64,000 bases of DNA from Benincasa hispida (GCF_009727055.1 NC_052360.1:71110894-71174893); one strand, 5' to 3'; positions 10,970-22,810 are shown, counted from the first letter of the stretch. The notes: generated by a model not told the origin, from the sequence alone. Made by a program: numbers and translations.

Positions 10970-12051
10970 AGTTTTGAGGTGTTGGTTATTTTGTACTTTG
11001 ATTTATTTGTTTATCTTTTGTATTTGTTTGCCTTGTTTGTTTATTCCATGTTATCTAATGAAAATGAATGAAAAATTTCTATCATTCTTTTCCTTGTGTT
11101 TGACCTTAACATACTTTTTTTTGTTCTTTAGATATTTTCTGGTCTTGTGTTTTGCCTTACCTTAATGATATCAACAATATGAAATCTATAAGTATAGAGT
11201 AGGCGTTAGGAAATTCAACAAAGCCTGAACTTCTCTAAAAAGACTACATGTTTTCTTTCTAATGCATGCAAGTTTTAATTCAAAACTCTTTTCGGAACTC
11301 TCAAAGCCTTTTCGAAATTTTGTTTCTCTTTTAGCAATGAGGATTTAGCACATCTCCAAATTTGAGAAAGAGGGAAATCCGAGTTAAGACACATTAATCG
11401 AGTACATCAAAAAGAAAGGGAACAAAATAGAAAAATGTTAAACACAACTCCTTTGTCATTACTATAAAAGAAAAACCTCAAAGTGGCATGAGTTAAAACG
11501 TTGGAAGAGGCACTTAGCCGTAGTTGGATGCTCGCATGACACCCGTGGGGGCAAGCCAAAACAAAATTAAGTCTCCTATACCAATGCGTCCCAAAAACAC
11601 CTCTATCTAGTTTAAAAAAGTTGTATCTTGAAACGCATGAATATTAGATATGAGTTTAGTTGTGAAGGGCTCTCACCCGTAGTTGGATGCTCGCATGACA
11701 CCCGTGGGGGCAAGCCAAAACGAAAGTGATACACCTGGAACAACACATGAGTAATTGAAAATTTATATTTTTTCTTTTTAACCGGCATCTATTTTAAAAA
11801 AGCATCTAACGCATTGTTGGTTTAGAAAAATACGGGAATGTTTTGAGAAATGAAAGGTGTTGTTGATGAAAGGCTTGTTGTACCTGAAACTAAACATTAT
11901 TCCTTTCAGAAAAGAGCCAATCTGTGTTACATTTTCCTTACTCTTGTCTCAAGCTTATAATTGAATATGATGAGAGGCGAACTCTGCACACTAAAGACAA
12001 AGGAGATAACAAAGAATTATTTATGGAATGCTTGAGGACACGCATTGTTCA
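10970..12051 (+). other. Athila 3' untranslated region
   Basis: About 1.1 kb of T-rich then mixed sequence with no coding. It contains an exact 45-bp direct repeat (11518-11562 and 11677-11721), annotated separately, and leads into the polypurine tract. Confidence 0.6.
11518..11721 (+). repeat. exact 45-bp direct repeat in the Athila 3' UTR
   Basis: The block beginning 'ccgtagttggatgctcgcat' is present identically at 11518-11562 and 11677-11721, 159 bp apart, in an otherwise decayed element. Confidence 0.85.
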
Positions 12052-12064
12052 AATTTGGGGGTGG
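12052..12064 (+). other. polypurine tract of the Athila element
   Basis: 'tttgggggtgg' lies directly before the 3' LTR start (TGATAAC). It primes plus-strand DNA synthesis. The T-rich stretch followed by G-rich tract is typical of Athila/Tat. Confidence 0.85.
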
Positions 12065-13594
12065 TGATAACTTGTAGAAATACAAGTTATTGTGGCTCTT
12101 AAGTTGGAACAATTAAGGTTTTTAATGATAAAATATCTTCATTTTTAGAAGAAATGCATGGAATTACTCAAACATTAGCAAACTCATGCAAAAGAATTTT
12201 TATTACTAAAATACTGCGGCACTAATGCATTATATTGCAGGATTTCAACAAGAGGCTAATGCATGATTAAGAAGTATCGCAGGCAAAGTTCTAACGCATG
12301 GGCCATACATCGGAGGGATTCAACGCAAGGAAGAATCATTGATTCAGGCTATTTATGTCAAATCACCACTTGCAAGCATGGGCACCTGTAGCAGGCGGCG
12401 TCTGAAAAGCTTCTAAGTGTCAAGCGATTGACCAGGGCATGGACTTTAATGCTACCCATCATCAAGTTGGAGATGACCAATGCCTATAAATAGAAGAAAT
12501 CCCTTCAGAGTTTGAAGTTCAGAAAATTTCAAGTTCTCACTCTCAGTATTAGCTTAGTCGTAGGTTTAGATCTTTAGAGCTGTGCTATGGTGCCAAGAAG
12601 AGCAGAAGGGAAAAGAACCACCATCACTGCCGATCAAGGAATGGAGGAAGTCGAGCTTGAGAGAGACACTTCGTCCAATTCTTATACAAGTGATTGTACA
12701 CAACTAGAATTGAGCAAGAGAGATACAAGAGATTGTACTCTACAGCTTGACTTAGTTCTTTTCATCTCATTTATCGCTTTCATCATTTCATCTGATTATG
12801 TATTGCTTTTGTAAATACAATCTGCTTCTTTATAAATTCATATATTTGATCCATCACACTTTGCCATTGTTTATTTCTTGTTTATGTTGGATGCATCTAT
12901 ACTTCATGCAAAATTTTATTTCAAGTGTTTAAGCCAACTTGATCAATTGGTAAAAGCATCTTTAGCTTAGACTATTCGAGAGAATAAATAAGCTAACATC
13001 AAGTAGAACGCCTAGTACATCTAGAGATAGACTTACTGGTATTATATCGCATTCTGTGTTTGACGCATACATCCTAGAGATAGGTTTTGTATGTTATTCG
13101 CATTGAGAAGTGTCATATAGAGTCTAACGCATAAACGAAAATAAACAAATCATCTCATTCATCACATTCTAGTTCGTGTACATTCATCTTAGATCGACGC
13201 ATACCACTTGCGCTAAAATCAATTTCCACACGACCCATCATTCTCTACTCAACTCTTTTGTATCTTCTTGCAGACACATACAGCACCTTAGTGTAAATAA
13301 CACATTTCTTCATACTTTTAGGAAATCCCTACAATAGCTACAACGCAAGGTCTGCGTTAGCTTAATCTGAATCCCTGAGTTCGACCATGGACTTACCAGG
13401 AACCTAAATTGGATTTATACTTGGGTCTGATTTAGGAAAACTTGAACGTCAAATAGAGGAGTGTCATGCGTTCTGTTGCACATCTCTAACACTCAACGTA
13501 TCAAAGCATCAACGCATCATTCATACTTAGAACTTATTTTCCCAAATTATTTTATACAATATACTCCTAGCTCAAATCACGATAGAAATGAACA
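12065..13594 (+). repeat. Athila element, 3' LTR
   Basis: Pairs with 808-2360. It ends 'gaaca' at 13594 and is followed by the duplication ACGAG. It carries an intact TATAAATA box at 12485-12492, unlike the 5' copy. Confidence 0.93.
12485..12492 (+). promoter_or_regulatory. LTR TATA box (intact)
   Basis: TATAAATA in the context 'gcctataaatagaagaaat'. It matches the plant TATA consensus and marks the likely U3/R boundary region of the Athila LTR. Confidence 0.65.
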
Positions 13595-13599
13595 ACGAG

Positions 13600-14877
13600 C
13601 ATCTGTGAAAGGTTATCGTACTATTGATTGGTTATATCTGATGGACATAGAAATATATCTGTGATAAGAAGAGTTCAGCTGTCAGTCTTTAGTGGAATGT
13701 CTGGCAATTAACGAATGGTGGATCTTGTGGCTAAAGAGTTTAGTCAGTTATTCACGTATCGTTGGAGCTTTGAGCCATAGGTCCATAAGGTCCCCTTGGT
13801 AGCTCAATGTATTCAAGTTGAGAATAAGTTTTTGGGTCAGTTTGAAATGTTCAAATTGACAAGAGGAAGTTTGATTATATATGATATGATTGAACTAGTT
13901 AATTATATATGATATGATTGACTTTATATATGAGATACATTATTTGGAGGAAAATGGATATAAATATGATTTATATCTAGTGGAGGAGAAAACACTATGG
14001 TTTATATGTGATATTAAACTATAGGTTAATGAATATAATATTATTATATTTATTAATTTTTAATTGGACAATTATAGGATAATTGTGCCAGCGATTTCTC
14101 CGTAACCGTATGATAGTGGGAGGTTTCATTCAGTTTTCACAACTGAAGAATAAAATGAAAATTGTTTTCATTTTGTAAGAGATCACAGAATTCACTCACG
14201 CATAGTGTATACAGCCTATCGCATAGCAAACCGAGAGACTACACGATAGCTCAAAGTTTCTACACGATCGTATACACGTGCGCCTCTTTTCAAACGATCG
14301 CATAGGAATTGCTAAACGATCGTCTAACTCTTTCCTAAATGATCGCGCGCTCGAGCGATTACTAAACGATCGTCTATACGATCACAGCCTACGATAGTGT
14401 ACCTTCTTCTAAACGATTAAGCATTGTCTATACGATATACCCGATATTCTCCCACTTGCTTGGTCGTAGTATACGATCCTCTCTTCCTCCTTCCCACTAC
14501 CAAATCCAACAAAGCCCACACCTCTTGAATTCTCACACCAAGAATACCAAAGGTTCTAAGTGGTGGTGTCATCCCCATTCTTGTGTTCGTGTGGAGGCCA
14601 TTCGTGGGTAGACGACTGGTGATTTGGTGAACAATTGCTTGGACGTTCCAGCAAGAACGAGAGAAGCAATCCTTGTTCGAGAGCGAGATTTCGGGGAAGA
14701 AAGGTTCTTCAACTGGTACGTATCTCTTCTCTTTGTTATTTAGTTCTAAAAGCATGCTGGTAATTTGTTATATATTGTATATCTATTCTGTTAGAATGTA
14801 AATGTGGTAATTCTGTCACAATGAGTTTGGAACGATTCGCTTCCGCTCAAAGGTACTCTTGTATAAGAGTTCCTTCA
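13600..14877 (+). repeat. L-family copia LTR 'F', right part
   Basis: Continues 1-807 after the Athila insertion and its duplicated ACGAG, and aligns with 17017-18267 of LTR E. It ends TTCCTTCA at 14877. Between 14200 and 14440 it holds many short repeats of the form 'aaacgatcg', which are less marked in the other copies. The next bases (GCATC) should be its target duplication; the partner would lie just upstream of the window. It interrupts the RT-coding part of copia-A. Confidence 0.88.
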
Positions 14878-16196
14878 GCATCATGTAGATTGTCTCTTCT
14901 AAACGTCCATGAAAGAAGACAGTTTTCACATCTAATTGATACAATTCTAAGTTATTTTGAGCAACCAAGGATAAGAGAAGCCTTATAGAAGTTTGTTTGA
15001 CAATTGAAGAGAAAATCTTTGAGTAGCCTATTCCTTCCCTTTGTGTAAACCCCTTTGGAACCAACCTTGCCTTATGCCTAGGTTTCTGGTTACAGGATGC
15101 ACCTTCTTTGAGTTTGAAAACCCATTTAGAAGCTACTGGTTTATAACCCTTAGGAAAAGGAGCTAAAGACCAAGTATCATTCACATTTAGTGAATGCATG
15201 TCCTTATTCATGGCTTTTATCCATTTCCTTTCATTAGAACAACTTGTTGCTTCTTCAAAAGTTGTTGGTTCTTGGTTAGTAGGAGCCACAACAACATTTA
15301 GAACTAAATTCATATAGTTCATTTCAGTATACCTTACTAGAAGGGTAATGATTCTTCTTTGTCTATCCTTAGCTAAGGCATACTGACTCAAGTCTGGTTG
15401 CTGATTAACAGTCTCCTTTTGTTTCCCTACTTCTTCCTCAACTTCTTCTGTGTCACTAGGTAAGTTAGGTTTTTTTGGTTTCTCAGTAGTTAACATCACC
15501 TCAATTCTTGTGGTAGATGTCTCAGCTTCATCCTCAAGCCTCTTCTCCTTTTGTATAAACATCTCATTTTCTCTAAAGGTGATGTCTCTGATGATTATGA
15601 ACTTCCTCTCTACTGGATGCCACATTTTAAATCCTTTTGACTCCCTTTGTAAACCTACAAATATGCACTTAGCATCTTTGACCTTCATCTTTCTCTTATT
15701 TTGATGAACAAACCCTACACACCCAAAAACCTTAAGGTTTTCTAGATTAGGAGGATAATTAGTCCACTTCTCCTCAGGAGTAAACAACTCTAGAGATGTG
15801 TGAGGGCACCTATTCAAGGTGTAAACAGTATAGGCTGTAGCTTCTACCCAAAATTTTTCACTTAAGATAGCATCGGAAAGCAAACATCTTACCCTTTCCA
15901 TTATAGTTCTATTTAACCTCTTAACAACCCCATTTTGTTGAGGTGTGTACCTCACAGTCATATGCCTAGTTATATCATTCTCACTATAGTATTTGTCAAA
16001 GTCCTTATTACAAAATTCAAGCCCATTGTCAGTTCTAAAGTATTTTAACTTTTTAGATGTTTGTGTTTCTATCATAGCTTTCCATTTTTTAAACTTCCCA
16101 AAGACTTTGTCCTTAGTTTTAAGGAATTATATCCAACTTTTCCTAGAAAAATCGTGTATTTAGGTTAGAAAATACCTTGAGCCACTAAAGCTTGGT
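14878..16196 (-). pseudogene. copia-A integrase core and start of RT
   Basis: Minus-strand Ty1/copia pol. Integrase residues are readable from about 16196 down, with several stops before 16075; then comes a long open frame to the LTR F junction at 14878. The second catalytic Asp is seen in 'FRTDNGLEF'. The Glu expected in the 'QQNGV-ER' motif is Lys ('VVKRLNRT'), so the DDE triad is broken. Later come the integrase C-terminal region ('KVFGCVGFVH') and the RT start ('ASKWVFKLK', 'LYQLDVKTVFFHG'). The RT core is missing because LTR F interrupts it and the remainder lies outside the window. Translation past 14878 belongs to the LTR. Confidence 0.88.
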
Positions 16197-16201
16197 GTAG
16201 G
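16197..16201. repeat. target-site duplication GTAGG (left copy)
   Basis: GTAGG at 16197-16201 and again at 18268-18272 brackets solo LTR E exactly. Confidence 0.93.
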
Positions 16202-18267
16202 TGATGGGATTGATGTCTTAATTCTCCCGGAATCGCGTAGTTTATAATTTATACACATTGTTATGAATAAAATAAGAGTTATTTTATCTAGCATTTACTT
16301 ATATCCAATAAACAAAGCTCCATGGTTATTGTATGTAAACTTAAGCATGTATATGAGATATACAAGTGGATCATGCCTTAAGTGATAACCTAAATAGGTC
16401 TGTGGTATAAGGATTAAGGACGGATACCTAATCCTTGTGACACTACGAATATGACCCACTTTGTAGAGGTTTGCAAGTGTTGTGAACTACTATAGATGGT
16501 AGATCATGACCATTCATGTGGAGACATGCGAGCGGGGGTGTTCTATACAAAGAGTTTGTATAAGACTGGACCACGAGATGACTAGTCTCAGTATATAATG
16601 TTGTTGATACTGGAGACTTACATCTCATCAAAACGACCATAGGTGACATGACCTCGATCCTGAGTGTTTTGAGAACTCTTGCCTTTGATGGCGGTCCTTT
16701 GATTAGTATGGGTGAGAGTGGCCATATTACCAACTTAACATGCCTACCTTTTGGAGGGCTTGTCTGATTTGGGAGTTAGGAATTCAGTTACACAAGATGG
16801 AATTCACTCATTCCCCGAAGTAGGGGTAAGTAGATAGATTGCTTCTTTAAGGGCTGATTCTGGGGCTTGAAGATAGTGGCCACAACTTCTCTTTTGAAGA
16901 GAAGACTCAATAATAGTAGGACTGTGACTTATGTTCATTAGAGGGATCAGTGGTACTTAAGGAGTTAGATGTAACTACAGGGACATAACGATTATTGGCC
17001 CAACTGTACTTACGAGTGATCTGTGAAGGGTTATCGCGCTGTTGATTGGATGATATGGACACATAATATATCTGTAGTAAGGAGAGTTTAACTGTCGATC
17101 TTTAGTGCAGTGCCTGGCAGTTAACGGATGGTGGATCCCGTGACTAAAGAGCTTAGTCAGTTATTCACGTACTGTTGGAGCTTCGAGCTACAAATCCATA
17201 AGATCCCCTTAGTAGCTCAATGGATTCAAGTTGAGAATCAGTTCTAGGTGTTGATTTGAAATGTCCAAATTGACAAGAAGTAATTCAATTATATATGATA
17301 TGATCAGTGTGATGTATGAGATACATCAAGTGGAGGATTAATGTAAATGAGATTTACATTAAGTACCATGAAATAGAAAAAGAGTTATGGTTTATATGTT
17401 TCATGTAGATGAAATATTAAAACTATAGGTTATAAATATACTATGGTAAGTTGGTTATCATATATATTTATAATAATATTAGTTATTGGATAATTATCTC
17501 TTTTTCTCTAATAACCAATTGAGTGGTTTCATGGTAACCATGAGATAAAAGGAAAAATGTTTTCCTAAATTTGGTAGTTGATGATTTTGAGATTTTCCCT
17601 TCTCGAAATTACTCATGGTGGCTGTCAAGTGGATTAGAGTCACTAAACGATAGTTGAAGAGAGACTAGACAATCGTGGAGTGACACTACACTATAGTCAC
17701 TCAGCTAGCCGATAGCTAAATGATCGCGGAGCTTTTCTAAACGATTGGGCATCGTCTATACAATAGACCTTATCATCTCCCACTTGCTCAATCATTTACA
17801 CGATTATTCTTCCGCCAGTCTCATCCTCTAACCAAGTTCACACAGAGCCCACACTTCTGGATTCTCACACCGAGAATAGCAAGGTAGTCATTGTGGTGGT
17901 GTCGTACTCAACTCAACATAGTCGAGGTTTTTGGAGGCCGTTCGTTGAGTTCGTTGTGTTTTTTATCTTGGAGATCGCCGTATTCGTGGTTGTTGTGATC
18001 ATGCCGTGTTGCGGTCGTAGTGTTCGAATGTTCGTGATTACAGCCTTGGAGATCGTTCGAGCATTTGTGATCGAGGGTATTTGAAGATGAGTCTTCAAAG
18101 GTATGTAAAATTCTTCCCTTGATCTTTGTAAAGCATGTTGTAATTTCGTATGTTGCATGACCGATTAGTTTCCATTTCTTGATTGTAAATATGTATGTTC
18201 AAATATGAACATAATTTGGAACGATCATTCCACTACTCATGGAAATCTTCATGTCCAATTTCCTTCA
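16202..18267 (+). repeat. L-family solo LTR 'E' (2066 bp)
   Basis: Starts TGATGGGATTGATG, related to the TGTTGGGGTTGATG start of copia-B's LTRs, and ends TTCCTTCA. It is bracketed by GTAGG. Integrase coding of copia-A on the minus strand reads up to one edge and resumes at the other, so this is a solo LTR left by recombination between the two ends of an inserted element. It is the complete reference copy of the family in the window and carries the unoccupied Athila target site at 17012-17016. The ORF at 17893-18084 within it is not supported as a gene. Confidence 0.92.
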
Positions 18268-18272
18268 GTAGG

Positions 18273-18329
18273 AGATGGTCTCTATAGGTCAGAATGAACA
18301 TAGTCCAGTATTCCTTTGGTGGTATGTGG
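18273..18329 (-). pseudogene. copia-A integrase fragment (first Asp region)
   Basis: A 57-bp piece of minus-strand integrase. 'KGILDYVHSDL' is readable and is the standard copia segment carrying the first catalytic Asp. It continues directly into 14878-16196 once LTR E and one GTAGG are ignored. Its right edge meets an Athila-like LTR. Confidence 0.82.
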
Positions 18330-20269
18330 TGATAAAAATTTGGAAGCATATATGATGCATGTCTTAAGCTATGCGTATGTTCTCATGCGTCGGTGGTCAT
18401 GCATTGGAGTGGAAAGTATGTGTTAATCTCATATGCAATGACCATGCGTTCCTATCACAAGTTTTCTTGCGCTCTCGCTAAGTATAACAAGATCGCAAGT
18501 TTCTCGGGTGATTTGAGGTCGAACTCAGGGACTTATAGCTAAAATGTAATGAAAGTAATGTGTTTGCAGCAAAGAATAAAAGAATTTGAAGGTTATTGGC
18601 TATGCGTTGCTCCTACTCCTAACTAACAGATTAAGCAGTGGAAGTATGACTACGAGAGATAGAGACACAACAACTGTTAATGTGTAATAAAATGCATGGA
18701 AAAAATAGATAAAATTGCGGGGATGACTTCACTACAACACTAACCTTGATCGCAAGGGTAACCCCAGCCAGCGCAAGCTATGCGATCATGCTACACACAC
18801 TTGACGAAGACTTATGCGATGCGTATGCGATACTGTCGAGAGGCCTTATTTCTAAGTCCCTATTCCTGCTCACTTGCTCTCACACATAAACAAGATGACT
18901 GCATACCACCTTATCCTACTTAAAGGGTGCATACGCTGTGTAATAGCAAACAAATCTTATTCCTAAGTCCTCATTCTTGCTTATGTGATCAATCTGCTCT
19001 CCCGAGTCTAGAATTGGTTTTTAGACTACTCTCCCAAGTATGCCTAAATGATGAATGATGCGCTCATAAGACAAGGTAATCACATAAAATATGGCTGACA
19101 TAAGAATATTCCTATCCCTAGGAATACTTGCTTACTTTGCTTAATGCGTTCAACTACTTACCCTCCCAGGTAATTGGTCGCTGCTGATTCTACTCATAGA
19201 CAAGTATTGTGTCCACTTATAGACAAGCGTTGTACAGCTTCACACTAAGCAAATAGGATTTTCTCACAATACTCACGCAACACACACCTCTCTGTGGTTT
19301 GCTACATGCTTCATATCCCTATGTCGCATGATTAAGTATGCGATACTCTAGTAGTCTCACTTAGTCGTGCAATGAAAGTAAAGGATGATAGAGAGAAGTA
19401 AATGAAGATAAAGTTGAAGGAAAATATAGAAATGCATTGATCACAAAATGTATTAATATCTTAAGCCACAATGTAATACAATACAAAGAAAGAAGAGATA
19501 TGGAGGGCCAGATGGAAGCAATGCTTTGCTTCCATCAGATGTGTGTCAAGGCTGTCGGTGGTGCCATGGATGGGAGGTGGAGTAGTCTCTCTCGAGATCT
19601 AACTCCGGTAGAGCTCCGGTCGTCACTCGGAACGGATGGAGAGATGAAGAACTCTCAAGCCTATCTTCGCACGCTTTCATCTGGATCACAAGAATCTGCC
19701 CTATGGCAGAAAACCTTGGATACCTTCAGGCAGGGAATGCCTTCAGGTAAGGTTCCTTGGATTATTTGAAGTTATGCTCTAAAGCTTCTATTTATAGAGC
19801 TCGAGCGCCAACTGCATTAATGGTCATTCTCTGAAATTCTGCAACTAACGACGTGATGGACTGCTCTGAATCTCTGCTGCTAAAGGCGTGGTAGGTGAAA
19901 TGTCAACATCACTGACACTCCCGAGGTATGCGCTCATGCTTGGTTTCCGAAGTGTCAATGCATTCCACCACCCTTGCGTTCATCCCTCTATTATGGTTAT
20001 TACTCTGTAGCCGCAATCTCTCTACGATGACCGCATTTGTTCAATAGCCGCAACACCCATACGACTGACGTATGCGATCACCTTATGTGATCGTCTTCGC
20101 GATAGCCTGGCTTCCGCACATGCAATTGATTCCTGCGTTAGCTACAAAAATAGACAATTGAACGCATAATAACGCATAAAAGTGGATTAGCCGAGATTCT
20201 TAATGTCGATCGACACAAGCTCATTTTCTCATGAATTCTAAGTATAATCACCGCATATTCTACTTAACA
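18330..20269 (-). repeat. Athila-like solo LTR, minus orientation, no target duplication
   Basis: Read on the minus strand it starts TGTTAAGTAGAATATGCGG and ends TTTTTATCA. It has a TATAAATA-like box (plus strand 'ctatttatagagct' at about 19787) and, near its 3' end, 'CCCTGAGTTCGACC'. The same phrase occurs at the corresponding place of the Athila LTRs (about 2110 and 13370). Many 'tgcg/cgcat' words also fit that group. The flanks (AGGGC against CCACA on the minus strand) do not match. On one side is copia-A gag and on the other integrase, so about 1 kb of copia-A is missing. The exact ends are inferred. Confidence 0.6.
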
Positions 20270-20571
20270 GCCCTCAAAACAAAGGCTTCATTCTCATCAC
20301 CAATCTTTTTGTCAATGCTCTTGAACTCAGAAATTGTCTTTTTAAACTCATCCAGATTGTCTGATAGTGTTTTCGCAGAATCCATATTAAATGTGAAGAA
20401 CTTTTCCCTTGAAAACATCTTGTTAGGTAGATACTTAGTTGCATAAAGATCTTCCAGCTTGACCCACATTTTGTAAGTCATGTCTTGATCGATCACCTAT
20501 CTCAAAATGCTATCACTAAGATTAAGAACTAAAGTTCCATATCTTCCCTTTCTTGAGTTGTTAACATAGAT
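20270..20571 (-). pseudogene. copia-A gag, middle part
   Basis: Minus-strand copia gag (UBN2-type). 'YKMWVKLEDLYATKYLPNK' and 'TLSDNLDEFKKTISEF' are characteristic of the family. A frameshift or stop lies near 20500, upstream of the open part. It is the continuation of 22579-22712, separated by LTR D. The gag C-terminus, zinc knuckle and protease are not present and seem to have been lost at the 18330-20269 LTR. Confidence 0.82.
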
Positions 20572-20573
20572 GG

Positions 20574-22578
20574 TGAAGGAACTCTTTGGGGAAGACAACC
20601 TTGAACGGAAACGAATCAACCAAATTCTATTTTCATTGAATATAAAGTTTACAGTAAACAATAAACAAGATATGCATTTAATATAAATTTCAGCATGCAA
20701 AATAATTAAAGGGTTTCAAGAAACCTCACATTTGAAGACCTTTCTTCACATTTTCCCTCGAACAAATCATGAACTCCTTGAAGACTTTCTTTAAGAATAA
20801 CCTCGAACAAAATTGAACACTATCATAAATGTTTCCTTAGTATTCTCAGGGTGAGTACCCAAGAGTGGTGGTATCTGACTATTTTGGTTTTGAGGGAAAA
20901 CTTAATGGTTATGAGGAAAGATCGACAACTCTCTCAAAAACTCAAACACACAGAATTCTTCTGTTGTTTTCTCTTTTCTATCAAAAAATTGATTATCAGC
21001 CCCTTAATGAGAAGAAGAAACTTTTTCCTTTCTACTTGCCAAAAATAACCACCACCCACTTACGTGGGTGGAGAGAAAATAAGGGGAAGGGAGTCGTAAC
21101 TCCCTTCCTTATTATTGAAATAATAATAATATAAATATAAATATGATAACTAACTTATCATATTTATATATATATATATGTTAAATTTTATGTTATATCA
21201 AATATAACATATAACCTATAGTTTTAATATTGTATCACATACAATATAAGCTATAGTTTCTTTTCTCTTTTATGTGGCATTTAATATAAATCATATTTAT
21301 ATTAAATTTAACAACTATAAATCCAATTCATAGAAAAGATATTTGAATCTCATTCAAATATTTATTTCCTCCCACTAAGCTATAATGTATTAAATACATT
21401 ATACCAATTATATCACATATAATTGAATCAACTTAATTATATCATATATAATTAAATCTCTTTATAAATTTGAATAATTTAAATTAATCCAAAAATTGAC
21501 TCTCAATTAATCCTATTGAGCTACCAAGGGGACCTCATGGACCTGTAGCTTGAAGCTCCAACGGTACATGAATAATTAATTAAATTCTTTAATTAGAATA
21601 TTCACCATCCGTTAACTTTCGGGCACTCACTAAAGACGAACAGTTGCACTCTTTGCACTATAGATGTATTTCTGTGTCCATTTGATATAATCAATCAATA
21701 GTAAGATGACCCTTCACAAATTGTTCGTAAGTACAACTGGGCCAAATTACCATTTTCCCCTATAGTTACATCTAACTTCTTAAGTACCACTGATCCCTCT
21801 AATAAACAATAGATCATAGTCCAACTATGACTAAACCCCTCTCGGATCAGGAGAGGGTGTGGCACCACATTGTTCAAGACCCGGAATTAGCCCTTAAGGG
21901 AGCAACTTATCTACTTACCCCTGCCTCGGGGAATGAGTGAATTTCATCTTGTGTAGCTGAGTTCCCAACTCCCCATCAGACATATCTCCAAAATGGTAGA
22001 CTTGTTGAGTTGGGTATCTGGCCACTCTCACCCATATAAATCAAAGGACTGCCCTTATAGGCAGGAGTTCACAACTCACTCAAGATTAAGGTCATGTTAC
22101 CTATGGTCATCTTAGTGAAATGTAAGTCTCTATTATGAACGACATTATATAATGAGACTAAATATTTCGTGGTCCAATCTTATACAAACTCCTTTGTATA
22201 GAATATCCTCGCTCGCATGTCTATACATGAATGATCAGAATCATATCATTTGTAGTACTTTACAACAATTATAACACCTACAAAGCAGGTCATACTCGTA
22301 ATGTCACTAAGATAAGGTACCCAGCCTTATCCATATACTATAGACCATTTAGGTTATCACTTAAATATGATCTACCTATATATCTCTACATACATGTTTA
22401 AGTTACAAAGATAATCTTGTATGTTAGTTTATTGGTTTGTGGTTAATGCAACTAAAATATCATATATTTTATAGACAATGAATAAAATATCATATATTTT
22501 ATTAAATACAAAACGAGTTTGTTCAATAATGTTTACAAACTATAGGACCCTTTGAGACTTAGGGCGTAAACTCCAACA
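20574..22578 (-). repeat. L-family solo LTR 'D' (about 2005 bp)
   Basis: A minus-orientation copy. On the plus strand it starts TGAAGGAACTC (the complement of the family's TTCCTTCA end) and finishes 'actccaaca' at 22578. It carries the same internal landmarks as the others, such as 'gtaccactgatccctctaataaac' near 21784. The right flank GGTGA (22579-22583) is matched by GGTGA at 20572-20576, which overlaps the LTR's first TGA; a TGATGA to TGA collapse would explain this. It splits copia-A gag. ORFs inside it are not genes. Confidence 0.87.
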
Positions 22579-22712
22579 GGTGACAGAGTAGATGGGTCTA
22601 AAAGGGCTCTATGGGCTTTCTGTTGTCCAATAATAGCCTTGATTTTGGCCTTCCACAGACTAAAATCACCCTTTCCATCAAACTTTTCTATCTCAAATTT
22701 AGCAACAACCAT
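22579..22712 (-). pseudogene. copia-A gag, N-terminal part
   Basis: The likely start codon is at 22712 (protein 'MVVAKFEIEKFDGKGDFSLW'), a classic copia gag opening. An upstream in-frame ATG at 22796 overlaps the primer site and is unlikely to be used. The frame runs into LTR D after 'DPSTLSP'. Confidence 0.85.
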
Positions 22713-22794
22713 CACTAACCTGAAAAGAATGCCATTAACGATTTTTTTTAGTATCTTGATGCTTGAAGAACATTGATTTTGATGATCTTCAAAC

Positions 22795-22806
22795 ACTCTG
22801 ATACCA
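22795..22806 (-). other. copia-A primer-binding site (tRNA-iMet type)
   Basis: On the minus strand TGGTATCAGAGT lies 4 bases after the LTR end. This is the standard copia primer site complementary to initiator tRNA-Met. Confidence 0.88.
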
Positions 22807-22810
22807 ATTT

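Larger units (their letters stand above)
808..13594 (+). mobile_element. Athila-type Ty3/gypsy LTR retrotransposon, full length, decayed
   Basis: A 12.8-kb element with LTRs of 1553 bp (808-2360) and 1530 bp (12065-13594). Both start TGATAACTTG and end in ACA, flanked by the 5-bp duplication ACGAG. Internally, in order, are a tRNA-Asp-type primer site, gag with a zinc knuckle, protease, reverse transcriptase, RNase H, integrase, a long 3' region with a plant-transposon-like domain, and a polypurine tract. The gag and RT wording matches the Athila lineage (family knowledge). Stop codons and frameshifts break every coding block, so it is non-autonomous. The LTRs differ by scattered, mainly C/T substitutions, so the insertion is not recent. 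Confidence 0.93.

Noticed and set aside
14816..14877. C-terminal residues of the long copia-A frame
   Set aside because: They are translated from LTR F beyond the insertion junction at 14878.
19437..19769. 110-residue frame
   Set aside because: It lies inside the Athila-like solo LTR, upstream of no known signal and antisense to the LTR's TATA box.
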